Positions 49,946 through 57,934 of a stretch of DNA of 64,000 nt are shown here, piece by piece. Both the position numbers and the translations under genes were made by a program. The stretch comes from CANJIV01 sp046330225 (GTDB taxonomy: Bacteria > Actinomycetota > Thermoleophilia > Solirubrobacterales > Solirubrobacteraceae), in the NCBI GenBank assembly GCA_046330225.1, contig JAXLTD010000003.1, positions 124,001 through 188,000 of the forward strand. The letters are read 5' to 3'. The notes under the pieces are model-generated. The model did not search any database. It was not told the DNA's origin and saw nothing but the letters and a program-made list of their open reading frames with translations. Numbering within the stretch: the first letter of the stretch is position 1; every line of letters starts with the position of its first letter.

Positions 49946-50913
49946 TGGCGCACGACCCGGCGCAGCTGCGCGCCCGCCGCGCCGAGGCCCGCGCCCAGGC
50001 GGCGCGGCGCCGGCGCGGCCTTGCGCTGGCCGGCCTCGGCCTCGTCGTCGCGGTCGTGGCGGTCATCGCCGCGGCCTCGGCGCTCGGGGGCGGGGGCGGG
50101 GGCGGCGACGCCAGCCCGGCGGCGCAGCGCAGCGTCCCGGAGGCGTCCGCCGGCGGGCCGGCGGCGCCGTCCGGCGCCGCCGCGCTGCCGGCCGCGGTGC
50201 CCGCCAGCGCCCCGGGGGCACACCGGGGGGCCGACGAGGCCGTGCCGATCCTCATGTACCACGTGATCAGCACCCCGCCCGCCGGGGCGCCCTATCCGGA
50301 GCTCTACGTCTCCGGGCGCGACTTCGCGGCCCAGATGGGGAAGCTGCGCGCCCTCGGCTACCACGCGATCACCCAGCAGCAGCTCTGGGACGCCTGGCAC
50401 CGCGGCGGGCTCCTGCCGGCCAAGCCGGTCGTGATCAGCTTCGACGACGGCTACCAGGGCGTCTACAAGCGCGCCCTGCCGGTGCTGCGGAAGCTGCGCT
50501 GGCCCGGGGTGGTCAACCTGGAGGTCCGGGTGCTCGGGCAGCCCGAGCAGGGCGGCCTCACGCCGGCGATGGTGCGCGGGCTGGTCAAGGCCGGCTGGGA
50601 GATCGACTCCCACACGATCAACCACGTCGACCTCACGAAGGTCTCGTCCGAGACCGCGCGCACCGAGCTCGCCGCGTCCCGCGCGCGGATCCGCGCGCTG
50701 TTCAAGGTGCCGGCCAACTTCTTCTGCTACCCGGCCGGCAAGTACGACCCCGCGGTCGAGGATCTCGTCCGCCAGGCGGGCTACCTCGCTGCGACGACCG
50801 TGGACCCGGGCCTCGCCCGCAAAGAGGAGCCTTACGCTCTCAAGCGCGTGCGGATCGACGGCTCAGACGGGGTGGGCGGCTTCGCGCAGAAGCTGCAGCA
50901 GGCTGCCGCCTAG
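49945..50913 (+). CDS. polysaccharide deacetylase (CE4), membrane-anchored
   Basis: A 322-aa protein with an N-terminal anchor (LALAGLGLVVAVVAVIAAAS) and a Gly/Ala/Pro/Ser linker, then a NodB domain: ILMYHVIS, VVISFDDGYQGVYKRALPVL (metal Asp), IDSHTINHVDLTKVS (His ligands) and NFFCYPAGKYDPAVEDLV. Presumably removes N-acetyl groups from peptidoglycan or another surface polymer outside the membrane. Ends 10 bp before a short hairpin. Confidence 0.92.
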   Translation: MAHDPAQLRARRAEARAQAARRRRGLALAGLGLVVAVVAVIAAASALGGGGGGGDASPAAQRSVPEASAGGPAAPSGAAALPAAVPASAPGAHRGADEAVPILMYHVISTPPAGAPYPELYVSGRDFAAQMGKLRALGYHAITQQQLWDAWHRGGLLPAKPVVISFDDGYQGVYKRALPVLRKLRWPGVVNLEVRVLGQPEQGGLTPAMVRGLVKAGWEIDSHTINHVDLTKVSSETARTELAASRARIRALFKVPANFFCYPAGKYDPAVEDLVRQAGYLAATTVDPGLARKEEPYALKRVRIDGSDGVGGFAQKLQQAAA

Positions 50914-50922
50914 CTCCGATTA

Positions 50923-50936
50923 CGCGGAAACCCGCG
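50923..50936. terminator. short hairpin after the deacetylase gene
   Basis: CGCGG-AAAC-CCGCG follows the stop by 9 bp. A second hairpin TCCGGC-TTCA-GCCGGA lies at 51004-51019. Neither has a T-tract; terminator function is inferred. Confidence 0.35.
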
Positions 50937-51072
50937 AGATCCGGCGCAATTCCGCATGCAGCGGCGCCGGGCTGGCGTAGAGCAGCTATGCTCGGGTCAC
51001 GGGTCCGGCTTCAGCCGGATTCCGCAAACTGGACGAATGTTCGATCAAGGCGTACGGTAGTCTGAGGACAAC

Positions 51073-51191
51073 GGAACCTGGGGTTCAGGCCCCAGGCGAG
51101 GCGCGGGAGCCTCGCCGCCCCAGTTCCAACCATCCGTTGGTGCTTTCCCCGCCCTCCGATGGCAAGGCACAGGCAACGGACGCATAAGGAG
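51073..51191 (+). ncRNA. structured 5' leader of the LPXTG mini-protein (possible cis-regulatory RNA)
   Basis: Several stable helices precede the gene: CCTGGGG/CCCCAGG (51077-51096), GGCGAGGC/GCCTCGCC (51095-51116), and TCCGTTG...CAACGGA with inner GTGC/GCAC (51133-51180), which ends six nt before the AAGGAG ribosome site. GGAAC(C)TGGGG (51073-51083) can instead pair with CCCCAGTTCC (51118-51127), which excludes the first helix. Mutually exclusive pairings next to the ribosome site suggest regulation. It matches no riboswitch class I can recognise. Function not proved. Confidence 0.5.
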
Positions 51192-51201
51192 ACTCACCAC
51201 G

Positions 51202-51477
51202 ATGAAGATGACTATTCGCGCGGCGCTGCTGACGCTGCTCCTCACCCTCGCCCTCGCGCCGGTCGCGCTGGCGCAGGATTCCTCCAGCGAAACCGGGTAT
51301 GCCGGCGACGGTGGCGACGTGCTCAGCACCACTGACCAGTCGACCACCAGCAGCTCGAGCGGGCAGCTTCCGTTCACCGGCCTGGATCTGGCGTTCGTCG
51401 GCGTGGCGGGCATCGCGCTCGTCGGCCTTGGCGTCGGACTGCGGCGCGCGGCGCGCTCGCCGGACACGCGCTCCTGA
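51202..51477 (+). CDS. LPXTG-anchored mini surface protein
   Basis: A 91-aa precursor: signal peptide (MKMTIRAALLTLLLTLALAP...ALA, residues 1-24), a Ser/Thr/Asp/Gly-rich segment (25-55), sorting motif LPFTG (56-60), a hydrophobic helix (61-80) and an Arg-rich tail (RRAARS). After signal peptidase and sortase cleavage only about 35 residues would stay attached to the wall. It has a good AAGGAG 10 nt before the ATG and a long structured leader. No sortase is in the window. Function unknown. Confidence 0.85.
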   Translation: MKMTIRAALLTLLLTLALAPVALAQDSSSETGYAGDGGDVLSTTDQSTTSSSSGQLPFTGLDLAFVGVAGIALVGLGVGLRRAARSPDTRS

Positions 51478-51629
51478 CGCCGGCGGGTCTCCCTGTGTGA
51501 GCCGCGGGCCGGGGCCCCGGCGGCCAACGCTCCCAGACGGCCGTTCGCGCTCTGCGCGGGCGGCCGTCGTGCGTTCGGGGCCGCAGTAGAGTCCCGGCGA
51601 CCGCTAGCCCTGCCGGAGGGGGGACACCG

Positions 51630-52067
51630 CTGATCACCGCAGACGACACCGGGCGCGAGAAGGCGCGGCTCCCACGGGGCTGGGGCCGGTTCGGCGCCAC
51701 CATCGACCGGCTGATCGAGATCTCGGAGCCCGACGAGACCCTCCTGTCCTGCTGCGTCGGCCTGAACCCGACCTTCCGGCATACGGCGATCAGCCTGCCC
51801 GGCGTGCTCCACGAGATGACGAAGAGCACCAACGTCGTCCTCGCGGCCACCGACCGCCGGCTGCTCATCGTGGCGACCGGGTTCGGCGGGGCGGCGCGCG
51901 AGCACGAGGAGATTCCCTACGCCGGCCTCGAGATCGTCGCCGTCGAGAAGAAGGAGCTCACGGTCCGATGGCCCGACGGCGAGATGCGCGTCCACGGGAT
52001 CGCCAAGCAGATGCTGCCCGGCTTCGCCGAGGCGCTGGCGGGCCGGCTGGCGGGCGCCGCGAGCTGA
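51630..52067 (+). CDS. PH-like domain protein with CTG start
   Basis: About 145 aa from CTG at 51630. The frame is open and protein-like upstream of the first GTG (51804): RLIEISEPDETLLSCCVGLN and RHTAISLPGVLHEMTKSTNV, with VVLAATDRRLLIVATGF after it, which looks like a bacterial PH (YdjO/bPH-like) fold. No ATG, GTG or TTG exists in frame in that part, while GGAGGGGGG sits 7 nt before the CTG. Function unknown; the PH-like call rests on the ATDRRLLIV pattern. Confidence 0.65.
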   Translation: MITADDTGREKARLPRGWGRFGATIDRLIEISEPDETLLSCCVGLNPTFRHTAISLPGVLHEMTKSTNVVLAATDRRLLIVATGFGGAAREHEEIPYAGLEIVAVEKKELTVRWPDGEMRVHGIAKQMLPGFAEALAGRLAGAAS

Positions 52068-52116
52068 GAGGCCGGCGCGCTTCGCCTGCGCGGCTCGCCT
52101 CGCGGTCCGGACACGC

Positions 52117-52143
52117 GAAAGCCCCGCTCGAGGCGGGGCTTTC
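52117..52143. terminator. bidirectional terminator
   Basis: GAAAGCCCCGC-TCGAG-GCGGGGCTTTC: an 11-bp perfect stem flanked by A-runs on one side and T-runs on the other, between the plus-strand PH-like gene and the minus-strand tRNA gene. It can serve both. Confidence 0.85.
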
Positions 52144-52144
52144 A

Positions 52145-52218
52145 AGCGGCTGAAGGGACTCGAACCCTCGACCTTCTGCATGGCAAGCAGACGCTCTAGC
52201 CAACTGAGCTACAGCCGC
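52145..52218 (-). tRNA. tRNA-Gly (anticodon GCC)
   Basis: On the minus strand the cloverleaf reads acceptor GCGGCTG/CAGCCGC, D-arm GCTCAGTTGGCTAGAGC, anticodon stem TCTGC/GCAGA around loop TTGCCAT (anticodon GCC), and T-arm GAGGGTTCGAGTCCCTT. The 3' CCA is not encoded. Flanked by the terminator at 52117-52143. Confidence 0.96.
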
Positions 52219-52257
52219 GCGCGGGCGCCAGTATAGCCCGGTCGGCGTGGCGGCCGG

Positions 52258-54171
52258 TCAGCCCGCGGCCTGGCGGACGGCGGTGCCGCCGCGCAGCGTG
52301 TCGGCGAGCGCCGTGGCGCTCTCGGGCCGGGCGAACAGGTAGCCCTGGCCCAGGCCGCAGCCGAGGCGCCGCAGCACGTCGAGCTGCGCCGCGGTCTCGA
52401 TTCCCTCGGCCACGACGTCGATGTCGAGCGCGCGGGCCATGGCGAGCATCGCGCCCACGATCGCCTCCTCGCGGCCGCCGGCAGCCAGGCCGGCCACGAA
52501 TTCGCGGTCGAGCTTGACCTGCTGGAGGGGGTAGCGCTGGAGGTAGGAGAGGGAGGAGTAGCCGGTGCCGAAGTCGTCGAGCGCGAGCTTCACGCCGCGC
52601 CGCCGCAGCGCCTTGAACGTCGTGGCCGGGGCCGCGGCGTCCTCCATGAGCACGCTCTCGGTGATCTCGAGCACGAGCCGGTCGGCCGGCAGGCCGGTGT
52701 CCGCCAGGATTCGCTCAACGGAGGCGACGAGGTCGGCGTGCATGAACTGACGGGCCGAGAAGTTCACGCTCAGGGGCAGGCCGGCGAGCGGGCCGCCCTC
52801 GGCGTCCCAGCGCACCGCCTGGCGGCAGGCCTGCCGCAGCACCTGCCAGCCGAGCGGCACGATGAGGCCGGTCTCCTCGGCCAGGCCGATGAACCGGTCC
52901 GGCGGGATCGGCCCGTCGCGCTCGTGGTTCCAGCGCACGAGGGCCTCGATGCCCGCCACCGTGCCGCCTTGCAGCTCGACGATCGGCTGGTAGGCGGTCG
53001 TGAGCTCCTCGCGCTCGAGCGCGCGGCGCAGCTCGTTCTCGAGGTGCAGCCGGGCCTTGACGCGCTCGCGCAGCGAGTCGTCGAAGAGCTCGGCCCGCTC
53101 GCGCCCGAGCTCCTTGGCGCGGTACATCGCGACATCGGCGTCGCGGAGCAGGCCGTCCGCGTCCCGGCTCTCCGGCGGCGCCAGGGCGACGCCGACGCTG
53201 GCGGTCACGTGCAGGTCGTCCCCCGCGATCGGGACGGGCTGGTGCAGGGCTGCGTTGAGGCGCTCGGCGACGCGCACCGCCGCCGCCTCGTCGGTCAGCC
53301 CGACACAGAGGACGGCGAACTCGTCCCCGCCGAAGCGCGCGAGCAGGTCGCCCGGCCGCACCGCGGCCGCGAGGCGGGGCGCCACCGCGGCCAGGAGCAT
53401 GTCCCCGACGTGGTGCCCGAGCGAGTCGTTGACGAACTTGAAGCGGTCGAGATCCAGGAAGGCGACGGCCGGCCGGCCCGCCTCCGGGTGCGCGGCGGCG
53501 TCCCGCAGGGCACGGTCCAGCGCCTTGAGGAACAGGCGGCGGTTGGGCAGGCCGGTGAGGGGATCGTGCAGCGAGCGGTGGCGCAGGGTCTCGGAGAGGT
53601 ACCGGACGAGCGTGCCGGCGACGACGAGCGTGCCCATGGTCAGCAGCCAGCGGGCGATCTCCTCGGTCCAGGTGTCGCGCTGCGCGATCAGCACGCCGGC
53701 GTAGGCGAGGCCGACGAGCGCCGTCTGGAAGATCGCCTGGGACCGGGAGAAGAAGCAGTAGGCGTAGAGGGTCGCCCAGAGGTAGTACAGGACATAGACG
53801 CTGCCGTCCTGGTGGTTGGCCACCATCGCCCACGTGATGACCACGGTGGCGAGCGAGATCGTCAGCTTGAGCAGCCAAAGCGGGACCCAGTTCATGCCCG
53901 CGATGAGGACGACGCCCCAGGCCGTCGCGATCACCGACGGAAGCAGGACGTTGAGGTCGTCCGTGCTGCTGGGGTGGGGGAGGGCCAGCCACACGAGCGA
54001 CAGCAGGCCGCCGCTGATGAAGAGGTAGGCGAGGCAGCGCGCGATGAGGGGCCGGTCGTCGGCCGGGTCCTCCGGGGCGCCGCGCTGGCCGCCGCGCCCG
54101 AAGCGCGCGCCGATCCAGGCCCGCGTCCGTGCGGTCGCGTGGCCCGCCGGCGGAGCCCCCAGACCCTCCAT
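52258..54171 (-). CDS. membrane diguanylate cyclase/phosphodiesterase (GGDEF-EAL)
   Basis: A 637-aa c-di-GMP enzyme. There are about six N-terminal transmembrane helices (residues 45-205). The GGDEF domain carries SLHDPLTGLPNRRLFLKALD and the intact RFGGDEF; the EAL domain carries GIEALVRWNHE, SVNFSARQFM, LALDDFGTGYSSLSYLQRYP and AEGIETAAQLDVLRRLGC. Both active sites look intact, so it may make and/or degrade c-di-GMP. ATG at 54171 chosen; the frame stays open upstream but without domain content. Confidence 0.92.
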   Translation of the reverse strand: MEGLGAPPAGHATARTRAWIGARFGRGGQRGAPEDPADDRPLIARCLAYLFISGGLLSLVWLALPHPSSTDDLNVLLPSVIATAWGVVLIAGMNWVPLWLLKLTISLATVVITWAMVANHQDGSVYVLYYLWATLYAYCFFSRSQAIFQTALVGLAYAGVLIAQRDTWTEEIARWLLTMGTLVVAGTLVRYLSETLRHRSLHDPLTGLPNRRLFLKALDRALRDAAAHPEAGRPAVAFLDLDRFKFVNDSLGHHVGDMLLAAVAPRLAAAVRPGDLLARFGGDEFAVLCVGLTDEAAAVRVAERLNAALHQPVPIAGDDLHVTASVGVALAPPESRDADGLLRDADVAMYRAKELGRERAELFDDSLRERVKARLHLENELRRALEREELTTAYQPIVELQGGTVAGIEALVRWNHERDGPIPPDRFIGLAEETGLIVPLGWQVLRQACRQAVRWDAEGGPLAGLPLSVNFSARQFMHADLVASVERILADTGLPADRLVLEITESVLMEDAAAPATTFKALRRRGVKLALDDFGTGYSSLSYLQRYPLQQVKLDREFVAGLAAGGREEAIVGAMLAMARALDIDVVAEGIETAAQLDVLRRLGCGLGQGYLFARPESATALADTLRGGTAVRQAAG

Positions 54172-54238
54172 GCCACGGGTTATCGGTCGGCAGCGCCCCA
54201 AAGTCAAGCCGCCGGGCCCGCGAGCGCGCTGCGCCGCG

Positions 54239-54904
54239 TCAGCCGGCGAGCCCGGCGGCGAAGCGCTCGAGCCCGTCCGGATCGCGCCACGGCGGGCCGT
54301 GCCCGAAGACCGCCACGGCGGGCCGCAGCGCGGCAAGGCGCCGGATCGAGGCCCGGTTGGCGGCCGGATCGAGCGTGAAGATGCCCGGCGGCTCGTGCAG
54401 CCCGGGGCGGCCCGTGACCGGGTCGCGCCCGAACAGCGCGTCGCCGGCGATGAGGGTCCGGTCCTCCGCGCGCCAATAGGAGACGTGGCCCGGGCTGTGG
54501 CCCGGCGTCGCGATGACCTCGAACTCCCCGGCGGCGTCGCCGTCCTGCAGCCGGCGGGCGACGGGATGGGCGGGGCCGGCCCAGGTTCGCAGCTGGATCC
54601 GGGTGATCGCGTTCACGGGGGCGCGGTCGGCCAGCCGGCCCGCCGCCATCGCGTCGGCGTCGGCGGCCCCGCACCACAGCGGCAGCCCGAGGGCCGTGCA
54701 CACCGCGGCGCTCGCGCCCTGGTGGTCGGCGTGCGCGTGCGTGAGCGCATGGGCGGCCACCGGCCGGCCGCGCAGCGCCCGCAGGATCCGGGCGCGGGCC
54801 CAGCGGGTGCCGGCGTCGACGAGCACGTCGCCCGCGAGGTAGACGTTGATGGCGTGGCGGGGACGGCCGGGCACGAGCCACAGGCTGCGGGCGATCTCTT
54901 CCAT
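54239..54904 (-). CDS. MBL-fold metallo-hydrolase
   Basis: A 221-aa metallo-beta-lactamase-fold enzyme with the metal motif ALTHAHADHQGAS (HxHxDH), GHSPGHVSYW and AGDALFGRDP, and the final FGHGPP histidine. Starts at ATG 54904, which lies inside the first TetR-type operator. Divergent from the TetR-family regulator gene, so it is probably the regulated target. Substrate unknown. Confidence 0.9.
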   Translation of the reverse strand: MEEIARSLWLVPGRPRHAINVYLAGDVLVDAGTRWARARILRALRGRPVAAHALTHAHADHQGASAAVCTALGLPLWCGAADADAMAAGRLADRAPVNAITRIQLRTWAGPAHPVARRLQDGDAAGEFEVIATPGHSPGHVSYWRAEDRTLIAGDALFGRDPVTGRPGLHEPPGIFTLDPAANRASIRRLAALRPAVAVFGHGPPWRDPDGLERFAAGLAG

Positions 54905-54919
54905 ACAGGCCTGTACGGT
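54902..54919. promoter_or_regulatory. TetR-type operator 1
   Basis: CATACAGGCCTGTACGGT; the core TACAGGCCTGTA is a perfect 12-bp palindrome. It covers the MBL start codon and most of its TACCGT -10 (minus strand, 54915-54920). Confidence 0.75.
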
Positions 54920-54929
54920 AGCAGGTCGC

Positions 54930-54947
54930 CATACAGGGGTGTACGGT
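54930..54947. promoter_or_regulatory. TetR-type operator 2
   Basis: CATACAGGGGTGTACGGT, same layout as operator 1 (TACA-N4-TGTA). The TACGGT at its end is the -10 element of the tetR gene, ending 6 nt before the ATG at 54954. Confidence 0.75.
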
Positions 54948-54953
54948 GAGGGC

Positions 54954-55505
54954 ATGGCCACAGACCGGCTCACCCGCGAGGACTGGATCGACGCCGCCAG
55001 CGCCGCGCTCGAGCGCGACGGGGTGGCCGCCGTCGCCGTCGCGCCGCTCGCCACCGGCCTCGGCGTGACCCGCGGCAGCTTCTACTGGCACTTCGCCAGC
55101 CGCGACGAGCTGGTCGACGCCGTCCTGCTCCGCTGGGAGGCGGTGCACTCGGAGGCGGTGCTCGCCGAGGCCGAGGCCGTCGCGGACCCGCGGGAGCGCC
55201 TCCGGGCGCTGCTCGGACGCGCGGTGCTCAAGCCGCCGACGATCTTCGCCGGGCTCCTCGATGCTGCGGGCAGCGAGCCGCTCGTCGCTGCTGCCCTGGC
55301 GCGCGCGCAGGCGGCGCGGATCGCGGCGCTGGAGCGGGCCTGCCGCGAGTGCGGGCTCGATCCGGACGAGGCGCGGCGGCGCGCCACGCTCGCCCACGCG
55401 GCCTACGTCGGGCTCGCCCGGCTGGGCCCGTCCGGCGCCGGCGCCGATGCGTCGGAGCGCGCAGCGTTCGCCGAGCACGTCGTTCGCGCCCTGGTCCCGG
55501 GCTGA
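54954..55505 (+). CDS. TetR family transcriptional regulator
   Basis: A 183-aa repressor-type protein. N-terminal helix-turn-helix: WIDAASAALERDGVAAVAV and LATGLGVTRGSFYWHFASRD ELVDAV (the SFYWHF recognition segment). The C-terminal ligand domain is helical. The two palindromic operators in the divergent gap suggest that it represses both itself and the MBL hydrolase. ATG at 54954 is supported by the leaderless -10. Confidence 0.92.
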   Translation: MATDRLTREDWIDAASAALERDGVAAVAVAPLATGLGVTRGSFYWHFASRDELVDAVLLRWEAVHSEAVLAEAEAVADPRERLRALLGRAVLKPPTIFAGLLDAAGSEPLVAAALARAQAARIAALERACRECGLDPDEARRRATLAHAAYVGLARLGPSGAGADASERAAFAEHVVRALVPG

Positions 55506-55517
55506 CGGCCGCCGCGC

Positions 55518-55523
55518 TAGGGT
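55518..55523 (+). promoter_or_regulatory. -10 element TAGGGT of the carbonic anhydrase gene
   Basis: TAGGGT ends 7 nt before the GTG at 55531. Confidence 0.5.
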
Positions 55524-55530
55524 CCCGCCG

Positions 55531-56034
55531 GTGGGCATTGCCGACGAGCTCCTCCTCAACGCGCGCTCCTACCACCGCACCTTCGACCGCGGCCGCCTGC
55601 CCCGGCCGCCGGCCCGGCACCTGGCCGTCGTCACGTGCATGGACGCGCGCATCGACGTCTTCTCGCTGCTCGGCCTGCGGGAGGGCGACGCCCACGTGAT
55701 CCGCAACGCCGGCGGCGTGATCACCGACGACGAGATCCGCTCGCTGGCGATCTCCCAGCGGCTGATGGGCACGCGCGAGATCGTGCTCATCCACCACACC
55801 GACTGCGGGATGCAGGCGTTCTCCGACGACGAGTTCCGGCGCGAGCTCGAGGCCGAGACCGGCGTTCCGGTGCCGTGGGACACCGAGGCGTTCAGCGACC
55901 TCGAGCTCGACGTGCGCAAGTCGGTGCGCCGCGTGGTGGAGAGCCCGTTCATCCCGCACACCGACGCCGTGCGCGGGTTCGTCTACGAGGTGGAGACCGG
56001 GCGGCTGCGCGAGGTGCCGGCCGAGCCGGCGTAG
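55531..56034 (+). CDS. beta-carbonic anhydrase
   Basis: A 167-aa beta-class carbonic anhydrase for CO2/bicarbonate interconversion. Zinc ligands: Cys in VVTCMDARIDVFSLLGL (CxDxR), and His-Cys in LIHHTDCGMQAFSDDEF (HxxC). The segment EGDAHVIRNAGGVITDDEIR is typical of the Rv1284-like subgroup. The short length and SLAISQRLMGTREIVLIHHT helix also fit. GTG start. Confidence 0.93.
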   Translation: MGIADELLLNARSYHRTFDRGRLPRPPARHLAVVTCMDARIDVFSLLGLREGDAHVIRNAGGVITDDEIRSLAISQRLMGTREIVLIHHTDCGMQAFSDDEFRRELEAETGVPVPWDTEAFSDLELDVRKSVRRVVESPFIPHTDAVRGFVYEVETGRLREVPAEPA

Positions 56035-56076
56035 CGCCGAAGACGCGGCGGGCGAGCCCGGGTCCGGCGGGCCGGA

Positions 56077-56147
56077 AGGCGACGACCGGAATCGAACCGG
56101 TGTAAACGGCTTTGCAGGCCGCTGCGTAACCACTCCGCCACGTCGCC
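56077..56147 (-). tRNA. tRNA-Cys (anticodon GCA)
   Basis: Minus strand: acceptor GGCGACG/CGTCGCC, D-arm GCGGAGTGG, anticodon stem GCGGC/GCCGT around loop CTGCAAA (anticodon GCA), T-arm CCGGTTCGATTCCGG, discriminator U as expected for tRNA-Cys. The 3' CCA is not encoded. Confidence 0.95.
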
Positions 56148-56298
56148 GGGTGGGGGAGGAAGGGTAGCGGCGCGCCGGGCGCCGCCGCGGTCCCGGCGCC
56201 GACCGGAACCGGCGCCGCAGCGTTGGACGGGCCGGTAAGTTCCCGGACCGAGCCGATCTGATCGAACCATGCTGGAGACCAGGACCAAGGAGGCACGC

Positions 56299-57927
56299 AT
56301 GCGGGGGCGCCGGCAGGCCGGACGGAGGCTTCGGCGGGCGCGGCGCCGGGCGGCGGGCGCCGCCTGCGTGCTGTGCGGCGTCGCGGCGGCAGCGGCAGCG
56401 GCTCCCGCGGCCGCGGCGCCCGGGGACACGCCGTATCTCGACGCCGTCGCCACGTCGCTGCGCCAGCGCAACGCCGGCACCGAGAACAAGGTGTGGTGGC
56501 TGTCGAGCGGCAACCGCCTCCCGCGCGGCTGGCTGCTGCAGACGCCCGACTGCTGGGGGCAGCTGAGCTGCGCCCGGCCGCCGCGGGGCGGCGCGGACTT
56601 CCTGCGCCGCATGACCCAGATGATCGGCGGGGCGCAGCGCAGCGTCGACATCGCCGAGCTGTACCAGGCGCCGGACGGGCGCTTCCTCCACGCGATCGTC
56701 AACGGGCTCCGGATCGCCCGGCAGGCGGGGCGCGAGCCCGTCGTGCGGATCCTCATCGGCGTCTATCCGCCGCGGTTCTTCGCCCCGGGCACCTATGCGA
56801 AGGAGCTGCGCGCGGCGGCCGGGTCCTCGCTGCGCGTCCAGGTCGGCTACATGCGCTCCGCCGTCACCGCGTGGAACCACGAGAAGGCCCTCGTCGTCGA
56901 CGGCCGCGAGTCGATCATCGGCGGGATGAACTACTGGACCGGCGACTACCTCACGAGCGGCTATCCGATCAACGACGTCTCGATGGAGCTGAGCGGCCGG
57001 GCCGCCGACGGGATCGGCGAGTTCAACGACCTGATGTGGCGCTACACCTGCGCCAACCGCGAGGAGATCGCGGTCGCCGTGGCCACCGCCGGATTCGACG
57101 GCTGCCTCACGAAGCTCCCGACGCTCCCGCCGGTCTCCGATCCGCGCGGCGTGCCGATGATGGTCGTGGGGCGGCTGGGGAACGGGATCAACGTGCCGGG
57201 CGAGGCCGGGCGCCAGGCGCCGCCGATCGCTGCGCCGCCCGTGTCCGGGAACACGTGCGCCTTCTTCCAGCGGGACTTCTCCGACACCAACAACAGCCGG
57301 CCGTACGAGTACCGCAACCCCGGCGAGGGGGCGCTGCGCACGCTGATCGCGAGCGCGAAGGAGTCGATCTTCCTGTCCCAGCAGGACCTGCTCTCGTGCC
57401 TCCCGAAGCCCGCCATCGCCACCGAGGCCAAGTTCGACGACCGCCTGTTCGCGGTCCTCGCGGCGAAGGTCGCCCAGAAGGTGCCGATCAAGATCGTCCT
57501 GTCCGCCGGCGACGGCAAGGGCACGGGCGCCGACGGCTCGGGCACCTACCGCAACGGCTGGTCGCTGGCCGACGTGGCGGACGCCCTGGCCGGCGTGGTC
57601 CAGAAGCAGCAGCGCGTCAGCGCCTCGCAGGCCCGGGCGCTCGTGTGCGCCGGCGTCGGCCTCACGTTCATCCACAACGGCCCCGGGCGCGCCTGGGCCA
57701 GCGGGAACCGCTTCGGGAACCACGCCAAGCTCGTGGCGGTCGACGACCGCGCCTTCTACATCGGGTCCCAGAACCTCTACCCGTCGCGGCTGCAGGAGCT
57801 CGGCGTGATCGTGGAGGACGGGGCGGCCTCGGCGCAGCTGAAGTCCGAGTACCTGTCGCCGATGTGGCGCTGGTCGAGCCCGTACGCGCTGATCGACCCG
57901 GCCACCCGGCGGTGCGGCTCGTTCTGA
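56299..57927 (+). CDS. secreted phospholipase D family protein
   Basis: A 542-aa protein. Start chosen at 56299 because AAGGAGG lies 5 nt upstream. The N-terminus is Arg-rich then hydrophobic (ACVLCGVAAAAAAAPAAAA), a probable export signal. Two HKD motifs are intact: WNHEKALVVD and GNHAKLVAVD, each followed by GGMNYW or GSQNLYP. The layout resembles the Yersinia murine toxin/Streptomyces-type PLD group. Likely acts on phospholipids or another phosphodiester outside the cell. Confidence 0.9.
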   Translation: MRGRRQAGRRLRRARRRAAGAACVLCGVAAAAAAAPAAAAPGDTPYLDAVATSLRQRNAGTENKVWWLSSGNRLPRGWLLQTPDCWGQLSCARPPRGGADFLRRMTQMIGGAQRSVDIAELYQAPDGRFLHAIVNGLRIARQAGREPVVRILIGVYPPRFFAPGTYAKELRAAAGSSLRVQVGYMRSAVTAWNHEKALVVDGRESIIGGMNYWTGDYLTSGYPINDVSMELSGRAADGIGEFNDLMWRYTCANREEIAVAVATAGFDGCLTKLPTLPPVSDPRGVPMMVVGRLGNGINVPGEAGRQAPPIAAPPVSGNTCAFFQRDFSDTNNSRPYEYRNPGEGALRTLIASAKESIFLSQQDLLSCLPKPAIATEAKFDDRLFAVLAAKVAQKVPIKIVLSAGDGKGTGADGSGTYRNGWSLADVADALAGVVQKQQRVSASQARALVCAGVGLTFIHNGPGRAWASGNRFGNHAKLVAVDDRAFYIGSQNLYPSRLQELGVIVEDGAASAQLKSEYLSPMWRWSSPYALIDPATRRCGSF

Positions 57928-57934
57928 GCGGCGG

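Noticed and set aside
51004..51019. Hairpin TCCGGC-TTCA-GCCGGA as a certain intrinsic terminator
   Set aside because: No T-tract follows; kept only as a possible structure.
51000..51200. Known riboswitch (c-di-AMP ydaO, c-di-GMP, cobalamin, TPP) upstream of the LPXTG gene
   Set aside because: Conserved core sequences of these classes are not found; only the helices are supported.
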